Of a stretch of 64,000 bases of DNA, positions 27,148-36,795 are shown piece after piece. Positions within the stretch are counted from its first letter, which is position 1, and each line of letters starts with the position of its first letter. A model generated the notes under the pieces. It saw only the letters and a program-made list of their open reading frames with translations, ran no database searches and had not been told where the DNA came from. This stretch comes from Anaerobacillus sp. CMMVII (lineage in GTDB: Bacteria; Bacillota; Bacilli; Bacillales; Anaerobacillaceae): NCBI RefSeq assembly GCF_025377685.1, contig NZ_JACEHK010000008.1:1-64000 (forward strand). The letters run 5' to 3'. Position numbers and translations under genes: made by a program.

Positions 27148-28071
27148 ATGAAAATCATTGATACGCATTGTGATGCTTTATTAAAGCTCTACGATGATAC
27201 TAATCGTTCTTTTACCAATAGTCCGGATATAGAGACGAACTTTGAAAGACTATCAATAGGTGGTGTGAAGGGGCAGTTATTTGCCATTTTTATCGAGCCC
27301 GAAACACCTTTTGATGAGAAGTATCAGGCTGCCATAAAGCAAATTGAATTATTTCATAGTGAGGTTGTAGGAAAACACCAGCATATCAAAAAAATTGAAC
27401 AGTGGTCTGATTTTTCATTATTGAAGGATGGTGAAATTGGTGCTGTTTTAACACTTGAAGGTTCGGATGCATTTGGAAATGATCTAAATAAGCTGAACCA
27501 TTTTTATGATTTAGGTGTAAAATCACTGGGATTAACATGGAATAATGCGAATCTTGTTGGTGATGGTGTTGGTGAAAGTCGTGCTGCGGGCTTAACTGAT
27601 TTTGGTAAAGAAGTTGTGAAGCTGAATAATTTTAACCAAGTGTTAACGGATGTTTCTCATTTAAGTGTCAGGGGGTTTTGGGATGTCATTGAACTAGCTG
27701 ATTATCCGATTGCCACCCACTCTAATGCATTTGCATTATGTGGGCATAGACGAAATTTGCTTGATGAACAAGCGAAAGCTTTGTTTCAGAAAAATGGCTT
27801 AGTTGGGATCGTTTTTAATCCGCCTTTTTTAACGGAGTCAGGAAAGGCGACTATCACCGATATTGTCCGTCATATTGAGTACTTTTGTTCATTAGGTGGA
27901 GAAAAACATATTTGCTTAGGCTCCGATTTTGATGGGATCTCTGAGTTTGTAGAAGGTCTGGAAAATGCTTCAAAATACCAAATGCTTATGAATGAGCTCT
28001 TGAAGTATTATAGTGAAGCCCAAGTAGCAGGCTTTGCTTCAAAAAACTTCCTGAATTTCATCCCGAAATGA
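27148..28071 (+). CDS. Membrane dipeptidase family protein (peptidase M19)
   Basis: A 307-residue TIM-barrel zinc dipeptidase. DTHCDAL at the N-terminus gives the H-x-D metal ligands, LTLEGSDAF contains the bridging Glu, and THSNA and CLGSDFDG complete the site. No signal peptide is visible, so it is probably cytosolic, as in other Bacillus M19 enzymes; the eukaryotic renal dipeptidase acts outside. ATG 27148 follows AAGGAGGG; the longer in-frame start at 27109 lacks such a site. Confidence 0.9.
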   Translation: MKIIDTHCDALLKLYDDTNRSFTNSPDIETNFERLSIGGVKGQLFAIFIEPETPFDEKYQAAIKQIELFHSEVVGKHQHIKKIEQWSDFSLLKDGEIGAVLTLEGSDAFGNDLNKLNHFYDLGVKSLGLTWNNANLVGDGVGESRAAGLTDFGKEVVKLNNFNQVLTDVSHLSVRGFWDVIELADYPIATHSNAFALCGHRRNLLDEQAKALFQKNGLVGIVFNPPFLTESGKATITDIVRHIEYFCSLGGEKHICLGSDFDGISEFVEGLENASKYQMLMNELLKYYSEAQVAGFASKNFLNFIPK

Positions 28072-28162
28072 GCATCTAAGGAAGAAAAAATTTCAATTTA
28101 ATAAGCGATAATTATGCTATAATAACATATGGAAATATGTTATAAAGCAAGGTGGTGTATAG

Positions 28163-28966
28163 ATGTCTATACGTTATGAGGATTGGTATAAAGTTATCCA
28201 AATTCGTCGTTCTAGAAGAACGTTTGTAACTAAAAAGATTGAAGATGATAAGATCTTGACATTAAACAGTGCGATTAGTGAATTAAATGGCCTTTATGAA
28301 GGAGTACGTATGATTTTCATAGATCAAGCACCAGATACAGTTTTTGTTGGAGCAATTGGACCGTACGGGAAAATCACAGGAGCTCCAGCATATCTGGCAC
28401 TAATTATAAATAATGAGGGTACCTTTCAGTTCGAAAAGGCGGGATTTATAGGTCAAGCAATCGTGTTAGAAGCTGCAAAGCATGGTCTTTCAACCTGTTG
28501 GGTAGGTGGTTATTTCAATCGTGAAGTTTCGGCCCAGCAAGTAGGCATTAGTGATGAGGAAAGTGTGATCGCTATTATTCCTATCGGTCATGCCAGAAAA
28601 AATCTTAGTCTTACAGAGAAGATGATGAACCAGGTAGGGGATTATCATAAGAGAAAGTCTGTCGATGAGATTGTTGAAGGATTAGCTCAAGAAGATTGGC
28701 CGGCGTGGATAAGTTCTAGTGTCCGAGCTGCTAGTCTCTCCCCATCCGCCTATAATCGTCAATCAGTAAGCTTTATAATCGGAAAAGATCATTCCATCTC
28801 TTTAAAGATCAATAATGCCCAAGAAGATACGAATGTACCAAAAGGAATTGACCGTGGAATTGCCATGCTTCATTTGGATGTTGCAATAAAATACCACAAC
28901 GTAGTTGGTCAATGGCGATTTGATCAAGATGATAATTTAGTAGTTTTTGAAAAAGTGGGGTCATAG
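28163..28966 (+). CDS. Nitroreductase-family FMN protein
   Basis: A 267-residue two-lobe nitroreductase-like protein. IQIRRSRRTF is the FMN-phosphate Arg motif at the N-terminus; GFIGQAIVLEAAKHGLSTCW is the core helix; AASLSPSAYNRQSVSF starts the second lobe with the second FMN loop. This layout is the TM1586_NiRdase type, with both halves of the dimer fused in one chain. The electron acceptor is unknown. Confidence 0.8.
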   Translation: MSIRYEDWYKVIQIRRSRRTFVTKKIEDDKILTLNSAISELNGLYEGVRMIFIDQAPDTVFVGAIGPYGKITGAPAYLALIINNEGTFQFEKAGFIGQAIVLEAAKHGLSTCWVGGYFNREVSAQQVGISDEESVIAIIPIGHARKNLSLTEKMMNQVGDYHKRKSVDEIVEGLAQEDWPAWISSSVRAASLSPSAYNRQSVSFIIGKDHSISLKINNAQEDTNVPKGIDRGIAMLHLDVAIKYHNVVGQWRFDQDDNLVVFEKVGS

Positions 28967-28994
28967 TAACATTGCTACATAATAAACAATATGG

Positions 28995-29027
28995 AAAGAC
29001 TGTAGAAATTCTACGGTCTTTTTCTCT
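28995..29027 (+). terminator. Terminator
   Basis: AAAGACTGTAG with CTACGGTCTTT (one G-U pair) followed by TTC. It separates the nitroreductase from the small membrane protein. Confidence 0.7.
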
Positions 29028-29046
29028 AAGCTAAGGAGAGATGTAA

Positions 29047-29250
29047 ATGCACAATAAGATTGCTAGACTCTTGTTTGTGATTGGAATATTAACGATATTC
29101 GTTGGTGGAGCTGTAGGTCTTCTCTTGACAATGCAAGATATCACAGGGCTTATGTTTTTAATTAGTGCAGTTGTTAGTGGCGTTTTTGTCATTGGTTTTT
29201 CTGAAATTATTAAACTGCTAGATGAAATAAAAGAGAAGTTAAACCGTTAA
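29047..29250 (+). CDS. Small two-helix membrane protein
   Basis: A 67-residue protein with two hydrophobic helices (residues 7-27 and 33-54) and a charged amphipathic tail (LLDEIKEKLNR). AAGGAGAG precedes ATG. The plan is the same as in the small protein at 57723, which also ends in a coiled coil, but I see no clear sequence identity. Function unknown. Confidence 0.6.
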   Translation: MHNKIARLLFVIGILTIFVGGAVGLLLTMQDITGLMFLISAVVSGVFVIGFSEIIKLLDEIKEKLNR

Positions 29251-29260
29251 AAAGGCAATA

Positions 29261-29292
29261 GCAACAATCTTTTCGGAAAGATTGTTGCTTGC
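29261..29292. terminator. Hairpin between convergent genes
   Basis: GCAACAATCTTT and AAAGATTGTTGC form a perfect 12-bp stem. There is no clear T run, so termination strength is uncertain. Confidence 0.5.
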
Positions 29293-29316
29293 TATAAGTC
29301 GAATAAAAACTCTAGT

Positions 29317-29802
29317 CTAATCAAATTTTACATCCTGATAGGTATTTTCTGAAATAAGGAATGCCTTTTTTTGTTGAACTTCATTCCAGATGAGGTCAGG
29401 AAATAAAATGGTAGAATTTTTAAGGTAATCATTTTCATATCGAGCTAATAATTGAAGGATAAATGAAAATATCTTTTTAACTTCTTCTGGTAGAGTGGTA
29501 AATGAATCAATTTGAACTTGTCGAATATCGTTTAGTTGCTGGAAAAATCGTTCTTTTTCTTCATTTGAAGCATTCTTTTTAAAATAGCCCCAAATATGCT
29601 CTAACGTGTTAATCATGGCTTTCGTCTTATATGGTACTTCTCGAAGTGTACTGATTTTATGGTATATCAGAGCATAATCCGATATGGTAGTAGCTTGTTT
29701 GAGCATGGTTCTAACTTCAAGATAATGTTCATAACCTTTTGCCATAACTTCATATTTATTTTTTGCCCAAAGTTTCTCGGTTACTATTTTGATGTTTGTC
29801 AT
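29317..29802 (-). CDS. DUF1722 (YbgA-type) protein
   Basis: A 161-residue helical protein. KLWAKNKYEVMAKGYEHYLE is the family opening, LEHIWGYFKK follows, and RYENDYLKNSTILFPD closes it. DUF1722 is found alone or fused to DUF523; its function is unproven, although links to DNA photolyase genes are common. ATG 29802 follows AGGAG. The divergent neighbour at 30055 carries the same domain fused to DUF523, so these are paralogous domains in a head-to-head pair. Confidence 0.78.
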   Translation of the reverse strand: MTNIKIVTEKLWAKNKYEVMAKGYEHYLEVRTMLKQATTISDYALIYHKISTLREVPYKTKAMINTLEHIWGYFKKNASNEEKERFFQQLNDIRQVQIDSFTTLPEEVKKIFSFILQLLARYENDYLKNSTILFPDLIWNEVQQKKAFLISENTYQDVKFD

Positions 29803-30054
29803 ATAATTTACTCCTAAAGGAAATAATGATGAAGACTTTTTCAATTTTGTTTTCGTCTAGATTGTGTTTTTCAATAATGCAGCATGAGATATTTCATCAC
29901 GTTTAGCGGGCATCTTTTCTAACCTGCCATTGGATGGATAACATAAACAATCTTAGCGCTTAAACATTATATCTTAATATAGCCACAAAGTTTACATAAT
30001 GGAAATCAGTTAGTGGTAGTTACTTCTTACATACATCTGTAAATGGGGGACAAT

Positions 30055-31026
30055 ATGGGAGAATTTGTTAAACCAAGGGTGATTGTTAGCAAATGTCTAG
30101 AATTTCAAGGGTGTCGTTATGATGGCGAAATCATTCGAGATCAAACAGTTCATAATTTATTACCTTATGTCGAGTTTATACCTGTTTGTCCAGAGGTAGA
30201 AATAGGTTTAGGTGTACCAAGGGATGTTATTCGAGTCATAGACAATGATGGGATGGATCAGCTTTATCAGCCTGCCAAAAAAATCGACCTAACGAATAAA
30301 ATGAATCAGTTTTCAGAACAGTTCTTAACAGAAGTTGGCGATATCGACGGGTTTATCCTGAAAAATCGATCACCCAGCTGTGGAATAAATGACGTGAAGG
30401 TTTATGCTGGTATCGAAAAAGCTCCTGTTATTCGAACGAGTAGCGGGTTATTTGGTAGCAAGGTTCAAGCTCAATATGGCCACTTAGCAGTAGAGGATGA
30501 AGGTAGGCTAAAAAACTTTACGATCCGAGAGCACTTTTTCACAAAGTTGTTTACTATCGCTTCGTTTAAGAAGTTAAAGAAGGAAGGACTCCTAGCTGAC
30601 CTCGTCGAATATCATGCGAAAAATAAATATTTGTTCATGGCATACCAACCAACAATCCTAAAAAAATTAGGAAACATTGTTGGAAATCATAAAAAGAAAT
30701 CTTTACAGCAAATCTTTGAGGAATATGAAGTAGAGCTTTACCATTTGTTTGCAAAACTACCGAAATATACGTCGAATATAAGCGTAAGTCAGCACTTGTT
30801 TGGCTATTTTTCAAAACAGTTGTCAGCGAAGGAAAAAGAGTTTTTTATTTCCATGATTGATAAATACAAAAAAAAGAAAGTGCCGTTAAGTAGTGTTGCG
30901 AGTCTATTGCATTCTTGGGCAATACGCTTCGACAATGAATATCTTCTTAAACAAACCTATTTTCAACCCTACCCTGAAAAGTTAATTGAAATTAGCGATT
31001 CAGGAAAAGGTCGAGATTATCGGTGA
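30055..31026 (+). CDS. DUF523-DUF1722 fusion protein (YbgA family)
   Basis: A 323-residue protein. The N-terminal DUF523 part (about 1-150) has Cys motifs VSKCLEFQGCRYDG, PVCPEVEIGLGVPR and RSPSCG, suggesting metal or Fe-S binding. The C-terminal DUF1722 part (190-300) starts YHAKNKYLFMAY. Stand-alone DUF523 proteins and fusions are widespread; recent assignments link DUF523 to tRNA thiouridine handling, which I cannot confirm here. ATG 30055 is preferred over 30043, which would sit on the GGGGGA site. Confidence 0.82.
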   Translation: MGEFVKPRVIVSKCLEFQGCRYDGEIIRDQTVHNLLPYVEFIPVCPEVEIGLGVPRDVIRVIDNDGMDQLYQPAKKIDLTNKMNQFSEQFLTEVGDIDGFILKNRSPSCGINDVKVYAGIEKAPVIRTSSGLFGSKVQAQYGHLAVEDEGRLKNFTIREHFFTKLFTIASFKKLKKEGLLADLVEYHAKNKYLFMAYQPTILKKLGNIVGNHKKKSLQQIFEEYEVELYHLFAKLPKYTSNISVSQHLFGYFSKQLSAKEKEFFISMIDKYKKKKVPLSSVASLLHSWAIRFDNEYLLKQTYFQPYPEKLIEISDSGKGRDYR

Positions 31027-31033
31027 TGTGCTG

Positions 31034-31079
31034 AAAGTGTCAGTCAACCTAAGCCAAGGTGACTGACACTTTACTTTTG
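31034..31079 (+). terminator. Terminator after the DUF523-DUF1722 gene
   Basis: AAAGTGTCAGTCA pairs perfectly with TGACTGACACTTT, followed by ACTTTTGG. Confidence 0.7.
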
Positions 31080-31161
31080 GTTAGCTTATTTTTTCACGAC
31101 AGTTTCCATGTTCATGGTAGAATAGAAGATAGTGAGAAAAATGATTTAGGGGGCAATAACT

Positions 31162-32313
31162 TTGAAGTTTATTCATACAGCTGATTGGCACTTAGGTAAA
31201 CTTGTTCATGGAATTCATATGACAGAAGATCAAATGCACATGCTACAACAGTTTGTTCAATTAGTCGCTGAGGAACAACCTGATGCGGTAATAATAGCTG
31301 GTGATTTATATGACCGTTCTGTACCACCTACAGCGGCGGTTGAAGTTCTTCATGACGTTTTTTATAAGATCACAACAGAACTTAATACTCCAATCTTAGC
31401 GATATCAGGAAACCATGATAGTGCTGAAAGAATTCATTTTGGTAATCAACTTTTCCGAAAAAGTAATTTATTTATAGAGGGGAAACCATCTAGCAAGCCG
31501 ACACCTGTTCAACTAAACGGCGTCAACTTTTATCTAATGCCATATGCTGAGCCAGGAACAATCCGATACTTACTTGAAGATCAGACTATCTCTAGCCATG
31601 AAGATGCCATGAAACGAATGGTCGATGTTATTGAGAAAACGTTAAATCCAAACGAGCCAAATGTTTTGGTTGGACACGCCTTTGTCTTAGGTGGAATGCA
31701 ATCAGATTCAGAGAGAAGTTTATCAGTAGGTGGATCTGAGGTCGTGAGTGCAGATGTTTTTGCACCATTTCAATATACGGCCTTAGGGCATCTGCACAGT
31801 CCGAGTGCCATCAAGCATCCTACGGTGTACTATTCAGGATCATTAATGAAATATTCGTTTTCAGAAGCAAAACAGGATAAATCTGTTTCAATTGTTACCA
31901 TTGATGAAAAAGGACAAGTATCTGTAACATATAAGAGCTTAAAGCCAAAATTTGATATGCGTATCATTGAGGGTCACTTAGAAGAGTTATTGGATATCAA
32001 TTACTATCAATCGCAAAAGGTGGAGGATTATCTGAAAATATCCTTACTTGATGAAGGGGCGCTGATTGATCCAATTGGCAAACTCCGAACAATCTATCCA
32101 AATGTACTTCACTTAGAACGAAAAATTGAGCAACGTGACGCCAAGAAAAATAAGCTTTTCCAAATTGATCATAGCAATCAAAAAGGGACATTAGATTTAT
32201 TTGCTGATTTTTATCAAGAAATGACAACAAGTAACTTCACAGCGGAAAAACAAGAGGTTATAACATCGATTGTTGATTCTGTTGTAGGGAAGAAAGGAGT
32301 TGCCTGCAAATGA
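31162..32313 (+). CDS. sbcD: Exonuclease subunit SbcD
   Basis: The Mre11-type nuclease of the SbcCD complex, which opens DNA hairpins and trims protein-blocked ends. Phosphoesterase motifs are in order: HTADWHLGK, AGDLYDRS, SGNHDS, GHAF and LGHLHSP. The C-terminal capping domain brings it to 383 residues, normal for the family. The start is TTG 31162 behind GGGGGC. It overlaps sbcC by 4 bases (ATGA). Confidence 0.95.
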   Translation: MKFIHTADWHLGKLVHGIHMTEDQMHMLQQFVQLVAEEQPDAVIIAGDLYDRSVPPTAAVEVLHDVFYKITTELNTPILAISGNHDSAERIHFGNQLFRKSNLFIEGKPSSKPTPVQLNGVNFYLMPYAEPGTIRYLLEDQTISSHEDAMKRMVDVIEKTLNPNEPNVLVGHAFVLGGMQSDSERSLSVGGSEVVSADVFAPFQYTALGHLHSPSAIKHPTVYYSGSLMKYSFSEAKQDKSVSIVTIDEKGQVSVTYKSLKPKFDMRIIEGHLEELLDINYYQSQKVEDYLKISLLDEGALIDPIGKLRTIYPNVLHLERKIEQRDAKKNKLFQIDHSNQKGTLDLFADFYQEMTTSNFTAEKQEVITSIVDSVVGKKGVACK

Positions 32314-35300
32314 AACCATTAAAACTATCCATGCAAGCTTTTGGCCCATACGCCACGAAACAGGAAGTAGACTTTTCAAAATTAGGAGCAAAGACCATGT
32401 TTGTGGTTTCAGGGCCAACTGGTTCTGGAAAGACGACGATTTTTGATGGTATTAGTTTCGCGATTTATGGAAAGGCAAGTGGCGATGATCGCAGCGGAGT
32501 CGATTTACGCAGTCAATTTACACAGGATGATACAGTGACAGAGGTGTCTCTGACATTTGAATTACGTGGCAAACGCTACTTAATCATAAGAAGCCCTCAA
32601 CAAGAAAAGAAAAAATCTCGTGGTGAGGGAACAACGATTATTGGCGCCAAAGCAGAACTATATGAAATAGGAGAAAATGAGACACTTCTAGCCTCAAATG
32701 TCCGTGAAGTAGATGATAAAATACAGGAAATCATGAAGATCGATTGTCATCAATTCCGTCAGATTATGATGATCCCACAAGGGGAGTTTCGAAAACTTTT
32801 AGTATCTGAGAGTAAGGACAAAGAGAAAATTCTACAAAAGCTGTTCCATACTGAAGTCTATAAAACGATTGAGGAAAAATTAAAAGAAAAATCTGCTCAA
32901 TTAAGGAAGCTAGTAGAACGCAGTGTTTTAGAGCGTAATAGTTTTATTAGTCGAATTCAAGCTCAAGATAACGAAAAGTTACAAGCACTCTTAGCTGAAG
33001 AACATATTAATGTTGTTGAGCTGTTGCAAGAATTAAAACAAGATGTCGCTGAGGATCAAAAAGCGCTTACTGCCTTTGCAGCGAACATTTTCACAAAAGA
33101 AGAACAGCGCGGGTTCATTGAAAAAGAAATCCATCACGGCAATGTTCTGATAGAGCAACTAGAAACAATGGAAAAGTTACTTCTGCAAAAAGAGCAGTTA
33201 GAGGCAAGGCAACCTGAGATTGCGGATGTCGTTAAGGCAATCGATTTAGCGAATAAAGCGGTTATTATTCACCAACAAGAAGAACGTTGTCGTGACGTAT
33301 CAAGACAGGTCGTAACTAAGGAACAAGAATTGAAGAACGCCAGGACCCTTATTACGAATCTAACGTTGGTCTTAAAAGAAAAACAAGCCCACCTTCAAAA
33401 AGAGGAAGCTAAAGCTTCTGAAAAAGAAGCAATTCAAAAGGAAATTAGCCGGTTACAGTTGATGGAAAAAGACGTAAGATCCTTTTCGTCGCTTGAAAAA
33501 ACAGTGGATTCGCTTAATAGATCTCTAGAGACGATAAGAGGGTCTAAAACAAATCTTGAAAAAGAATATACAGCCCTTGAAGAAAAATTAGAAGTTTTAG
33601 CGACTGAAAAAGAAGCGATAAATGAAGCGAAACTTGCGAAGGCAGAACTGGCAGCGAAATTGGCTTCAGAGGAACGAATGTTAGAAAGAGTAACCGACCT
33701 CATGAAAAATAAGAAGTTGTTAATTTCGCTTGAAAACCAATATTCAGAAACTGAAGATGATCGTGCTGACTTGGAAGATGAGTTAGCAGAAAAAAATGAA
33801 CAACTTGAGGAGCTACAAGAAGCCTGGAATAAAGGACAAGCGGGGTTACTAGCGCAACACCTTATCGAAGGCGATTCATGTCCGGTTTGTGGGGCCGTTC
33901 ATCACCTTGAAAAAGCCATCGTTCATGAGGATATGCCGACGGCTGAACAATTAAAATCCGTCCAAAATGAATTGAAGGAAATAGAGAAAGCAAAGTCAAA
34001 AAATGATGCTCTCTACTATGAGGCAAAATCGAAGTTTGAAACACAAATGGACCAAGTAATTAAATTGGCTGATGAATTAAGCATGAACCTTACGTATCAG
34101 CTTCGACAATTCGCCTTAGAAGACCAAGAAGAACACTATCGGCTTCAATGTAAAAATCTTTCAAATGAATTAAAGGCCATCGATGAAAAGCTACTTAAAG
34201 TGACAGAACTAGAACAGGAAGTAAAACAAACGACTGCTAACCTACTATCGGTAAAGGAGCGCTTAGCGAAGAGTCAGGAAGAACATGATAGTCTTTATAC
34301 GTCTTTTGTAGAAAAACGTACCGAGCTTGCTCGATTAAAAGAGACACTTCCAGAACAATTGCGAAATGAAGCTGCGTTCAAGAAGCAATTAACAGTGGAA
34401 CAAGAGCGTTTAAGAGATTTAGAACAAGCCTTAGTACAGGCTCAACAAGCAGTTACTGAAACAACTCAAAACATTGCTGGATTAGAAGGTTCGGTGTCAT
34501 CACTACAAAAAGTCGTAACCGAATTAACTGAACGTCACAAGGAATTCCAAGAAATGTTTAACGATAAATTACATGAACTAGGATTTGCTTCTGTAGAGGA
34601 ATATAGTAGAGTGAGATTGCCAGAAATGGAAATTCGTAAAATGGAAGCAAATGTTCAAGCATATAGAGAGGAGCTTCGCTCTGTTACTGATCGCTACACT
34701 GATTTGGTGACTAGGTTAACAAATATTGAAAAACCAGACCTAGCGAAGCTTTCTGAAAAGCTACAGATGATAAACGATGAAATCTCTGCCCTGCAAGAAA
34801 AACGAAACATTCTTTATCACAAGACGAAAACGAATCATGACATCGTAGAAACTATTGAAAAAATAAATGCACAAATGGCTTCAGTAGAGGAAGAATATAA
34901 AACTGTTGGGGAACTTGCAGAAATTGCCTCTGGGAAAAATACGTACAAAATAACGTTTGAGCGCTTTGTTTTAGCTGCCTTTTTAGATGATATTCTACTA
35001 GCGGCGAATGCTAGACTCAATAAAATGACAAATGGCCGCTACCAACTACAAAGAAAAACTGAACGATCTAAAGGCAATGCGCAAAGTGGACTTGAACTTT
35101 TGGCTTTTGATCAATATACCGGTGGCTCCAGACATGTAAAAACATTATCAGGTGGTGAAAGCTTTAAAGCTTCGCTTGCATTAGCGTTAGGACTAGCAGA
35201 TATTGTTCAAAGCTTTTCGGGTGGGGTTTCAATGGAAACGATGTTCATTGACGAGGGCTTTGGTACGCTAGACCCTGAATCACTAGAAAGTGCAATTGAT

Positions 35301-35450
35301 ACCTTAATCGATATTCAAAGTACTGGTCGACTAGTAGGAATTATCTCACACGTTCCTGAGCTAAAAGAGCGGATTGACGCCCGTTTTGAAGTGATAGCCA
35401 CACAAACTGGAAGTGTTGTAAAATACCATGGCGATACCGCTTCGGTTTAG
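32310..35450 (+). CDS. sbcC: Exonuclease subunit SbcC (Rad50-like ATPase)
   Basis: The SMC-like ATPase partner of SbcD, 1046 residues. Walker A GPTGSGKT lies at residues 35-42. Two long coiled coils flank the zinc hook CPVC (Cys524, Cys527). The C-terminal half carries the signature LSGGESFKASLALALGLAD and Walker B MFIDEGFGTLD. All functional parts are intact. It is translationally coupled to sbcD and ends just before a terminator. Confidence 0.95.
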   Translation: MKPLKLSMQAFGPYATKQEVDFSKLGAKTMFVVSGPTGSGKTTIFDGISFAIYGKASGDDRSGVDLRSQFTQDDTVTEVSLTFELRGKRYLIIRSPQQEKKKSRGEGTTIIGAKAELYEIGENETLLASNVREVDDKIQEIMKIDCHQFRQIMMIPQGEFRKLLVSESKDKEKILQKLFHTEVYKTIEEKLKEKSAQLRKLVERSVLERNSFISRIQAQDNEKLQALLAEEHINVVELLQELKQDVAEDQKALTAFAANIFTKEEQRGFIEKEIHHGNVLIEQLETMEKLLLQKEQLEARQPEIADVVKAIDLANKAVIIHQQEERCRDVSRQVVTKEQELKNARTLITNLTLVLKEKQAHLQKEEAKASEKEAIQKEISRLQLMEKDVRSFSSLEKTVDSLNRSLETIRGSKTNLEKEYTALEEKLEVLATEKEAINEAKLAKAELAAKLASEERMLERVTDLMKNKKLLISLENQYSETEDDRADLEDELAEKNEQLEELQEAWNKGQAGLLAQHLIEGDSCPVCGAVHHLEKAIVHEDMPTAEQLKSVQNELKEIEKAKSKNDALYYEAKSKFETQMDQVIKLADELSMNLTYQLRQFALEDQEEHYRLQCKNLSNELKAIDEKLLKVTELEQEVKQTTANLLSVKERLAKSQEEHDSLYTSFVEKRTELARLKETLPEQLRNEAAFKKQLTVEQERLRDLEQALVQAQQAVTETTQNIAGLEGSVSSLQKVVTELTERHKEFQEMFNDKLHELGFASVEEYSRVRLPEMEIRKMEANVQAYREELRSVTDRYTDLVTRLTNIEKPDLAKLSEKLQMINDEISALQEKRNILYHKTKTNHDIVETIEKINAQMASVEEEYKTVGELAEIASGKNTYKITFERFVLAAFLDDILLAANARLNKMTNGRYQLQRKTERSKGNAQSGLELLAFDQYTGGSRHVKTLSGGESFKASLALALGLADIVQSFSGGVSMETMFIDEGFGTLDPESLESAIDTLIDIQSTGRLVGIISHVPELKERIDARFEVIATQTGSVVKYHGDTASV

Positions 35451-35468
35451 AGTGTAGAGTGTAGAGTT

Positions 35469-35503
35469 GAAAAACCATTGTGAATATTTCACAATGGTTT
35501 TTC
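35469..35503 (+). terminator. Terminator after sbcC
   Basis: GAAAAACCATTGTGAA pairs with TTCACAATGGTTTTTC around a short loop. Confidence 0.75.
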
Positions 35504-35565
35504 ATAACTCATAACTCATAACTCATAACTCATAACTCATAACTCAAAACTCATCATTCATCATT
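35503..35565. repeat. Heptamer tandem repeat
   Basis: Six consecutive copies of CATAACT, then CAAAACT and two copies of CATCATT. It lies between the sbcC terminator and msrA. Such simple repeats grow and shrink by slippage and can differ between isolates. Confidence 0.85.
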
Positions 35566-35643
35566 AACCTATGAGCATTGTTTGGGATAATCAGGGGAAC
35601 AATTGGTATAATTAGCATATCCAAAATGGAAAGGGTGATAAGT

Positions 35644-36180
35644 ATGCCGATTGAGAAAGCAACGTTTGCAGGTGGCTGCTTCTGGTGTATGGTTAAACCG
35701 TTTCACGAGCAGGAAGGAATCCTAGACGTTCTTGTAGGTTATACCGGTGGCCATACAGAAAATCCAACATATAAAGAAGTTTGTAGAGAAGATACAGGTC
35801 ATTACGAAGCGGTCCAAATCACATTCGACTCTTCAATTTACCCATATGAAAAATTATTGAGTTTATTTTGGCAACAAATTGACCCTACGGATCCCGGAGG
35901 GCAATTTGGTGATAGGGGGCAGTCGTATCAAACGGCTATTTTTTACCACACCGATGAGCAACGAGAAAAAGCAGAAACTTCAAAGGTAGAGCTTGAGGCA
36001 AGTGGGCGCTTTTCAAAACCAATAGTAACGCCAATTTTGCCAGCAACTACGTTTTACATTGGTGAAGACTACCATCAAGATTATTACAAGAAAAATCCAA
36101 CCCATTATTCGCTATATAGCGTCGGTTCAGGCAGGGTAGGTTTTATAAAAGCGCATTGGGGGAATACGAACAATGAATGA
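35644..36180 (+). CDS. msrA: Peptide methionine (S)-S-oxide reductase
   Basis: Repairs methionine-S-sulfoxide in proteins. The active-site GGCFWC has the catalytic Cys12. Downstream [12 protein letters not shown] and [12 protein letters not shown] are family blocks. The 178-residue length is standard. ATG 35644 follows AAAGGGTGATA. It overlaps msrB by 8 bases, so both stereoisomer reductases are made together. Confidence 0.95.
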   Translation: MPIEKATFAGGCFWCMVKPFHEQEGILDVLVGYTGGHTENPTYKEVCREDTGHYEAVQITFDSSIYPYEKLLSLFWQQIDPTDPGGQFGDRGQSYQTAIFYHTDEQREKAETSKVELEASGRFSKPIVTPILPATTFYIGEDYHQDYYKKNPTHYSLYSVGSGRVGFIKAHWGNTNNE

Positions 36181-36595
36181 TGATCTAAAAAAACGATTAT
36201 CACCAATTCAGTACGAAGTAACACAAAGAAACGGCACAGAACCACCTTTTCAAAATGAATATTGGAACAACAAACAAGAGGGGATTTACGTCGACATTAT
36301 TTCTGGTGAGCCTTTGTTTTCTTCGATCGATAAATATGATTCTGGCTGTGGTTGGCCAAGCTTTACAAAACCTTTGGGTGATGACTTAATCGTCGAAAAA
36401 GCTGATGTCAGTCATTTTATGATTAGAACTGAGGTTAGATCAAAGAAATCAGACTCTCATTTAGGTCATGTTTTTAATGATGGACCACCACCAACAAATC
36501 TTCGCTATTGCATTAATTCTGCGAGTTTAAACTTTATTGCGAAAGAGAAACTTGTGGAAGAGGGATATGGGGAGTATTTAGAGCTTTTTAAATAA
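36173..36595 (+). CDS. msrB: Peptide methionine (R)-S-oxide reductase
   Basis: Reduces methionine-R-sulfoxide. DSGCGWPSF (Cys59) and RYCINSASL (catalytic Cys113) are the SelR motifs, with [17 protein letters not shown] between them. The zinc-binding CxxC pairs of many MsrB proteins are absent, as in B. subtilis MsrB. 140 residues; overlaps msrA. Confidence 0.95.
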   Translation: MNDDLKKRLSPIQYEVTQRNGTEPPFQNEYWNNKQEGIYVDIISGEPLFSSIDKYDSGCGWPSFTKPLGDDLIVEKADVSHFMIRTEVRSKKSDSHLGHVFNDGPPPTNLRYCINSASLNFIAKEKLVEEGYGEYLELFK

Positions 36596-36602
36596 GTAAT
36601 AA

Positions 36603-36757
36603 AGGCTCTTTTCGTAAACATTGTGGCATTATGGACAATATTCAATAAATAATCGATATTTCTACGTTACCAACACCTTCGAATGGTAGAAAAGATGGCC
36701 TCGAGAACTAGATATATCTTGTCTTTACTATAACAACAATCTTTGAGAAAACAGCCA
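36603..36757. mobile_element. MITE-like element, diverged copy
   Basis: Begins AGGCTCTTTTCGTAAACATT and ends ACAATCTTTGAGAAAACAGCC, imperfect inverted ends shared with the elements at 46870 and 49627. TAATAA flanks it on both sides (36597-36602 and 36758-36763), as expected of a target duplication. It has no coding capacity. Confidence 0.65.
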
Positions 36758-36761
36758 TAAT

Positions 36762-36792
36762 AAAAAACATGCTGAAATTGGCATGTTTTTTG
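36762..36792 (-). terminator. Terminator of the small membrane gene
   Basis: AAAAAACATGC with GCATGTTTTTT around an 8-base loop. It works in either direction but lies at the 3' end of the minus-strand gene at 36796. Confidence 0.7.
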
Positions 36793-36795
36793 TTG

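Noticed and set aside
35503-35565. CRISPR-like array
   Set aside because: Repeats are contiguous heptamers without spacers and there are no cas genes.
36600-36760. A simple terminator for msrB
   Set aside because: The inverted ends are too far apart and match other intergenic copies with flanking direct repeats; better explained as a MITE-like element.
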